Assembly: GCA_046496815.1 (NCBI GenBank) | Contig: JAWOGN010000003.1 | Location: 1 to 15,749, forward strand | From: JAWOGN01 sp046496815 | GTDB taxonomy: Bacteria; Desulfobacterota; DSM-4660; Desulfatiglandales; Desulfatiglandaceae | Length of the DNA stretch: 15,749 nt | Direction: 5' to 3' | In this document: positions 11,352 through 15,749 of the stretch, in pieces | Layout: each line of letters opens with the position of its first letter | Position numbering within the stretch: the first letter of the stretch is position 1 | Program-made: the position numbers and the translations under genes | Notes under the pieces: generated by a model | What the model saw: the letters and a program-made list of their open reading frames with translations, nothing else | Databases searched by the model: none | Told to the model about the DNA's origin: nothing

Positions 11352-13699
11352 AGCGATTTTTGAAATTTACAGCGTGCCTTTTTTTGTTGATCGTTTTTCT
11401 GGGTGTGGGGACCGGTGTATATTTCTGGTACATATGGTCCAGCAACTTGCCTTACATCGGTTCATTGAAGGAGTACAGGCCCCCTATCATCACAGAGGTC
11501 TACAGTGATGAGGGCGAGGTGATTGGAAGATTCTGGGAAGAAAAAAGAGTTGTGGTCCCTGTTGAAGATGTTTCTCCCCATCTTATTGATGCGTTTGTAG
11601 CCGCGGAGGATGCGCGTTTTTTCGAGCATGAAGGGGTTGATATCATGGGCATCGTGAGGGCCCTGTACAAGAATCTGATCGCAGGAAAAATAGCGCAGGG
11701 GGGAAGTACGATCACGCAGCAAGTGACGCGATCGTTGCTGTTGAAGAACACGGAGAGAACATACCGCAGGAAAGCGAGGGAAGCACTTCTATCGATGCAG
11801 ATCGAAAAGAATTTCTCTAAAAGAAGCATTCTGTTTCTATACCTGAATCAGATTTATCTGGGAAGAGGCGCTTACGGTGTGGAAGCGGCGGCTCAAACCT
11901 ACTTCAACAAATCTGCAAAGGAATTGAACATTGCCGAAAGTGCTCTGCTGGCCGGACTGCCGCAAGCCCCCACCCGATATTCACCCGTACTTCATTTCGA
12001 CCGGGCCCGGTCCAGACAGGCCTATGTCTTGGAACGAATGGTTTCGGAAGGATATATTTCCAGCGAACAGCGCGTGGATGCCCTGGAAACCCCGCTCAAC
12101 ATACAGACCACGGCCGAAAATACCTTTGAGAAGACGCCCTATTTTGCTGAACATGTGCGCCGGTATCTTCTTGAGAAGTATGGTCGTGAACTCCTGTATC
12201 GGGGGGGGTTGAAAGTCTATACGACCCTGAATGCGGGAATGCAGCGCGCGGCGAAAGACGCCATCCTGACGGGACTGGCCGAGTTGGACAAAAGGGAAGG
12301 GTACCGGGGGCCCCTCAGGCGACTGACCCCTGAGGAAATTCCGCAATTCATTGAAAAAGCTGCAGCGGCGTTCATTTCATCGCCCCCCGAAGTCGGTTCC
12401 GTTGTGGAGGGGCTCGTGGCGGAGGTAAACGACAAGAACGAGGAGGTCCGTATCCGGATCGGTGAACGGATGGCGCGTCTGCCGTTCTCCGCTATGAAAT
12501 GGGCAAGAAAAGTCGATCCTGAAGTCGCCTATTACAATGTGAAACTGAAAAAGCCCTCTGAGGCGCTGCAGAAAGGGGATATCGTTCTTGTCCGGATAAA
12601 GAACGAAGACGAGGAGCCATTTTCCTGGGAGGTGACGCTGGAGCAGATCCCGCGGGTGCAAGGGGCCTTATTTTGTATGGATCCGTTTACCGGCGAAGTC
12701 AAAGCCATGGTGGGGGGCAGGGATTTTGCCGCGAGTCAGTTTGACAGGGCAACTCAGGCCAGACGTCAGCCCGGATCGGCGTTTAAACCGATCATATATG
12801 CGGCGGCGTTGGATTGGGGCATGAGCCCTTCGGACATCATCATCGACGCCCCGTATATATCCGACCAAACCTCCGGGGAAGAAGTCTGGAAACCCAAAAA
12901 TTACAAGGAGAAGTTCTTCGGACCCACCCTGTTTCGGACGGCACTTTCAAAATCGCGAAATGTAATCACCATCAAGATCCTCAAGAAAATCGGTCTTGAG
13001 TACGCGATCGATTATGCGAAGCGCATGGGCATCGAATCCCCATTGGCTGCGGACCTATCTTTGGCGTTGGGATCATCGGGCACCTCATTGATGGAACTCA
13101 CGCGGGCCTATTCGGTGTTCGCCAACGGAGGGATATTGACCGAGGCCATCTTCATAAAGAGAATTCTGGACAGAAGCGATCAAGTTGTTGAGGAGAATCA
13201 GCCTGAAGGCGTTGAGGTTATTTCAAAAGAAACCGCCTATGTGATGACGGATCTTTTGAAGGCGGTGATTCAGGAAGGCACAGGCTGGCGGATAAAGGCT
13301 TTGCGGAGGCCCGCAGCCGGAAAGACAGGAACCACCAACAATCTGAGAGACGCCTGGTTCATGGGCTACACGCCCGAGCTGGTGACGGGTGTGTGGGTCG
13401 GTTACGATGATCGAGAAGCGATGGGAAAAGGCGAAACCGGGTCAAGGGCGGCCAGTCCCATCTGGCTCTATTTTATGTCCGATGTCTTAAAGGGTCGGCC
13501 GGTGCTTGATTTTCAAATTCCGGAAGGGGTTGTATTTGCAAAAATCGATGCGGACACCGGGTTTCTGGCCGGCCCGTACTCGAAGAATACCGTGCTTCAG
13601 ACCTTTAAGGAGGGAAGTGCGCCGACGGATTACTCACCCAAGCCCCAATCCGCCAAGTCCGGGCAGTTCTTTCAGTTCGACATGGATAACACGCAATAG
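11348..13699 (+). CDS. mrcA: Class A penicillin-binding protein 1A (bifunctional peptidoglycan synthase)
   Basis: Polymerises glycan strands and cross-links stem peptides in the periplasm while anchored in the inner membrane. 783 residues. N-terminal membrane segment (about 7-30), then a GT51 transglycosylase: catalytic Glu87 in AAEDARFFEHEGVD, GGSTITQQVTRSLLL, LNQIYLGRGAYGVEAAAQTYF, LAGLPQAPTRYSP. A linker with an OB-like insertion precedes the transpeptidase: SxxK with Ser477 and Lys480 (QPGSAFKP), SRN in KSRNVI, and KTG at 659-661. All catalytic motifs are intact and the size fits PBP1A. Start is GTG 11348, overlapping the comM stop by 4 bases, with GGAG 9 bases upstream. The stop is only 21 bases from the convergent AsmA gene. 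Confidence 0.95.
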   Translation: MKRFLKFTACLFLLIVFLGVGTGVYFWYIWSSNLPYIGSLKEYRPPIITEVYSDEGEVIGRFWEEKRVVVPVEDVSPHLIDAFVAAEDARFFEHEGVDIMGIVRALYKNLIAGKIAQGGSTITQQVTRSLLLKNTERTYRRKAREALLSMQIEKNFSKRSILFLYLNQIYLGRGAYGVEAAAQTYFNKSAKELNIAESALLAGLPQAPTRYSPVLHFDRARSRQAYVLERMVSEGYISSEQRVDALETPLNIQTTAENTFEKTPYFAEHVRRYLLEKYGRELLYRGGLKVYTTLNAGMQRAAKDAILTGLAELDKREGYRGPLRRLTPEEIPQFIEKAAAAFISSPPEVGSVVEGLVAEVNDKNEEVRIRIGERMARLPFSAMKWARKVDPEVAYYNVKLKKPSEALQKGDIVLVRIKNEDEEPFSWEVTLEQIPRVQGALFCMDPFTGEVKAMVGGRDFAASQFDRATQARRQPGSAFKPIIYAAALDWGMSPSDIIIDAPYISDQTSGEEVWKPKNYKEKFFGPTLFRTALSKSRNVITIKILKKIGLEYAIDYAKRMGIESPLAADLSLALGSSGTSLMELTRAYSVFANGGILTEAIFIKRILDRSDQVVEENQPEGVEVISKETAYVMTDLLKAVIQEGTGWRIKALRRPAAGKTGTTNNLRDAWFMGYTPELVTGVWVGYDDREAMGKGETGSRAASPIWLYFMSDVLKGRPVLDFQIPEGVVFAKIDADTGFLAGPYSKNTVLQTFKEGSAPTDYSPKPQSAKSGQFFQFDMDNTQ

Positions 13700-13720
13700 C
13701 GTTTCGTTCTCAGCGAACCG

Positions 13721-15749
13721 TTACTCTTTTTTCCCGAAAGGGAGCGTTTTGAGAAGGCCCTTGGCCTTTTCCTCCAGCGCTTTCGTGTCCCCTTTGTCGC
13801 CGCCCTGACCCGGCAGGAGTTTTTTGAGTTCATCCGGTTTGGGGACACCTCCTTCGAGACTCTGCTTGAGAATGCCCTCCATATCCGGCCGAAACTTCGG
13901 CGCGTCAAAAGTTCCCGTCACCAATACCGGTACCATGACGCCGGCCCGTTCCATGGTGTCGCCCTGTCCTTTGATCGTGCCCACAAATTTGGGCTCCACC
14001 CGAAAATCCAACGCTTCTGTTACCAGATTCGCCTTGCCTTTTGCTCCCAGCCGAAGCAGGGGAGACAACAGGGTCGTTTCAGGGGTTTCTACAACCCCGT
14101 TGGTGATGATGAAGGGCGCATTGAGTTCAGCAAAATCAGTCCTCGGCCGCTCGGTCTCTTTCTCAGCGAGACCGAATGCGGCCTTGGCATTGCGCACCAT
14201 CCCGGCAAGATCGATCCCCACAATGGCCCCATCTGTGAAATTGAACGCCCCGGTGCCGTTGAGGCTCTTTTTGATCCGGTCGGCATCATCCCCTGTCATG
14301 CTGATGGCCACCCGGGACTGAGCCGTCCCCTCCAGAAACTCCTTTTGCAGCAGGTCCTTTAAGAGAGGGCCTGCCTGAATTCCTTTCGCATCCAGCTCCA
14401 TCTTGCTCTTCGGCGCATCCGCTCTCACATCCACGGCACCCTTGGCCGATAGGGCCCCTTTGTAAAGATTCACCGTCAACGGGTCCAGTTTGATCTGACC
14501 GTCCTGTCCGGTCACCTTCAGCGTAAGGTCCGCCATCCTCAGCCCCTGGGCCTTCAGCTTTCCCACACGAATCGCCCCGTCAAGCACCAGTTTTCTCAAA
14601 GGGCCGTAGTCGGTCTTTTTCTTGGTCGCAGGTGCCTCCTCCTTGGGTGTTTTCTCTTTTTCCGCGGGGACCGTTTCCTTCTTGGGCGGCAGATATCGAT
14701 CCACGTCAATCTCATCCAAATCAAGATCAAAGGCTACATCGGGTTTCATGAAGTCTTTGGCCTTGAGTGAAAATTTGAGAGTGGATTGATCCAGATTCAA
14801 CACCCCATCGGTTACCGATACCTGTTGGAGACTCCCTCGCACGGCGGTCTTCAAAGCAACACGGGTGAGCGCCTCGGGGTCTGTCGTCTCTACCGGAAAC
14901 GCTTGCCCCAGGTTCTCCATCAGCTTACGGGGGGAAAAGGAAGCCAGTTGGATCGCAAGGTCAAAGTGGGGGCTTACAGCCGGGTCCACGATTTTGCCCT
15001 TCAGGTTCAGATCCATCTGCTTCAGGGCCTTCAGCGACAGATTCACCGGGATGCTTCCCTTGCCGGGCGTCTTGCCCACAGGCCCCACGGTTCCCTCCAG
15101 GGACAATGGCCGGCCATCAAGCAGGGCTGAAAACAAAAGCGAAACGGGACGATCCAGAGAGACATCGGTAAGGCGCAGCGTCACATCCGAGATTTCTTTT
15201 CGTGCTTCTTGGCCTTGATCGATCCAAAGAACCGATCCGTCGGTTATGGCGAACTCAGCGACCGCAAGGGCCTTGATGGGAAACGCTTCAAATGGCGCCT
15301 TCTCAGAAGGCGCTTTCTTTTCCTTCGGGACGTCGGCAGGGGCGGTCTCTTCAGAAGTTTTGCCGATTCCTTCCCAGTTGACACGGCCGTCCTCCAGCCG
15401 TTCGAGAACAATCCGGGGGCCTGCTAAACTAAACCGCTTCACCCGGATGTCCTTGGCGATGAGCGGCAGAAGTTTCACCCGCACCTCAAATGATTTTACC
15501 GTCACAAAGTCCTTCTCCGCAAACCCATCGGGACTGCCGAGGCGCATGTCTGACAGCGATACACCCGCCCAGGGAAACAGCGACAGGCTCAGATCCCCAC
15601 CCAGCGTGAACGGACGACCCGTTGCCTCGGATACCTGCGCCTCGATGTGAGGCTTGTACTTCTGGATATCCACAAACGCGGGGATTATCAATAGGGCGAG
15701 AATCACCAGCACGACGATCCCCCCCAAAACAATGCACACCCATTTGATC
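13721..15749 (-). CDS. AsmA family protein (5' partial)
   Basis: The frame is open to the right edge; codons beyond the GTG at 15739 read Ile-Lys-Trp, so the true start is probably just outside. About 675 residues are visible. An N-terminal membrane segment (IVVLVILALLIIPAFV) is followed by the AsmA start signature (YKPHIEAQVSEATGRPFTLGGDLSLSLFPWAGVSLSDMRLG), a long periplasmic beta-rich body, and the AsmA C-terminal region (LNGTGAFNFTDGAIVGIDLAGMVRNAKAAFG, LLSPLLRLGAKGKANL). AsmA-like proteins are repeat-beta-groove proteins linked to phospholipid transport and outer-membrane homeostasis. Two Lys/Glu/Pro-rich inserts (near bases 15300-15350 and 14620-14690) look like flexible linkers. Convergent with the PBP gene with no clear bidirectional terminator between them. 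Confidence 0.9.
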   Translation of the reverse strand, partial: IKWVCIVLGGIVVLVILALLIIPAFVDIQKYKPHIEAQVSEATGRPFTLGGDLSLSLFPWAGVSLSDMRLGSPDGFAEKDFVTVKSFEVRVKLLPLIAKDIRVKRFSLAGPRIVLERLEDGRVNWEGIGKTSEETAPADVPKEKKAPSEKAPFEAFPIKALAVAEFAITDGSVLWIDQGQEARKEISDVTLRLTDVSLDRPVSLLFSALLDGRPLSLEGTVGPVGKTPGKGSIPVNLSLKALKQMDLNLKGKIVDPAVSPHFDLAIQLASFSPRKLMENLGQAFPVETTDPEALTRVALKTAVRGSLQQVSVTDGVLNLDQSTLKFSLKAKDFMKPDVAFDLDLDEIDVDRYLPPKKETVPAEKEKTPKEEAPATKKKTDYGPLRKLVLDGAIRVGKLKAQGLRMADLTLKVTGQDGQIKLDPLTVNLYKGALSAKGAVDVRADAPKSKMELDAKGIQAGPLLKDLLQKEFLEGTAQSRVAISMTGDDADRIKKSLNGTGAFNFTDGAIVGIDLAGMVRNAKAAFGLAEKETERPRTDFAELNAPFIITNGVVETPETTLLSPLLRLGAKGKANLVTEALDFRVEPKFVGTIKGQGDTMERAGVMVPVLVTGTFDAPKFRPDMEGILKQSLEGGVPKPDELKKLLPGQGGDKGDTKALEEKAKGLLKTLPFGKKE

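Overview
The window looks like housekeeping chromosome from a sulfate-reducer-type deltaproteobacterium (Desulfobacterota, probably Desulfobacteria). This rests on protein style and gene content: a DHH-CBS-tRNA nucleotidyltransferase fusion, an ExeA-like ATPase joined to a SPOR domain, scpA-scpB-rluB linkage, and an intergenic inverted-repeat element of a kind I associate with that group. Base composition is moderate, with one clearly AT-rich gap at about 2080-2250. No phage, IS transposase, CRISPR array or defence gene is visible.

Layout. (1) 2-1555 (+): 3' part of an ExeA/DamX-like AAA ATPase with one membrane segment and a C-terminal SPOR domain; its start lies left of the window. (2) 1709-2079 (-): two overlapping small genes, a ribbon-helix-helix (RHH) regulator followed by a 63-residue protein I do not recognise. 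(3) 2211-2398 (-): tRNA-Val(CAC) with encoded CCA, a plausible promoter and a strong intrinsic terminator. (4) 2408-7319 (-): the run DHH/CBS/tRNA nucleotidyltransferase, scpA, scpB, rluB, closely packed and partly overlapping; it serves tRNA 3' ends, chromosome condensation and rRNA modification. (5) 7445-9559 (-): rpoZ, dnaJ, a roughly 170-bp MITE-like inverted-repeat element, dksA and a terminator. (6) 9731-13699 (+): a promoter region with an unusual 15-bp direct repeat, then comM (yifB) and a class A penicillin-binding protein (PBP1A type) joined by a 4-base start/stop overlap. (7) 13721-15749 (-): an AsmA-family protein whose start lies just right of the window, convergent with the PBP gene.

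Together the genes cover transcription and the stringent response (rpoZ, dksA), protein folding (dnaJ), translation (tRNA-Val, tRNA nucleotidyltransferase, rluB), chromosome structure and recombination (scpAB, comM) and the cell envelope (PBP1A, AsmA, SPOR protein).

I do not see a convincing new multi-gene system. The items most worth a second look are the RHH/63-residue pair beside tRNA-Val, the MITE-like element between dnaJ and dksA, the ExeA-like ATPase with a degenerate Walker B, the repeat pair framing the comM promoter, and the long scpB/rluB overlap.
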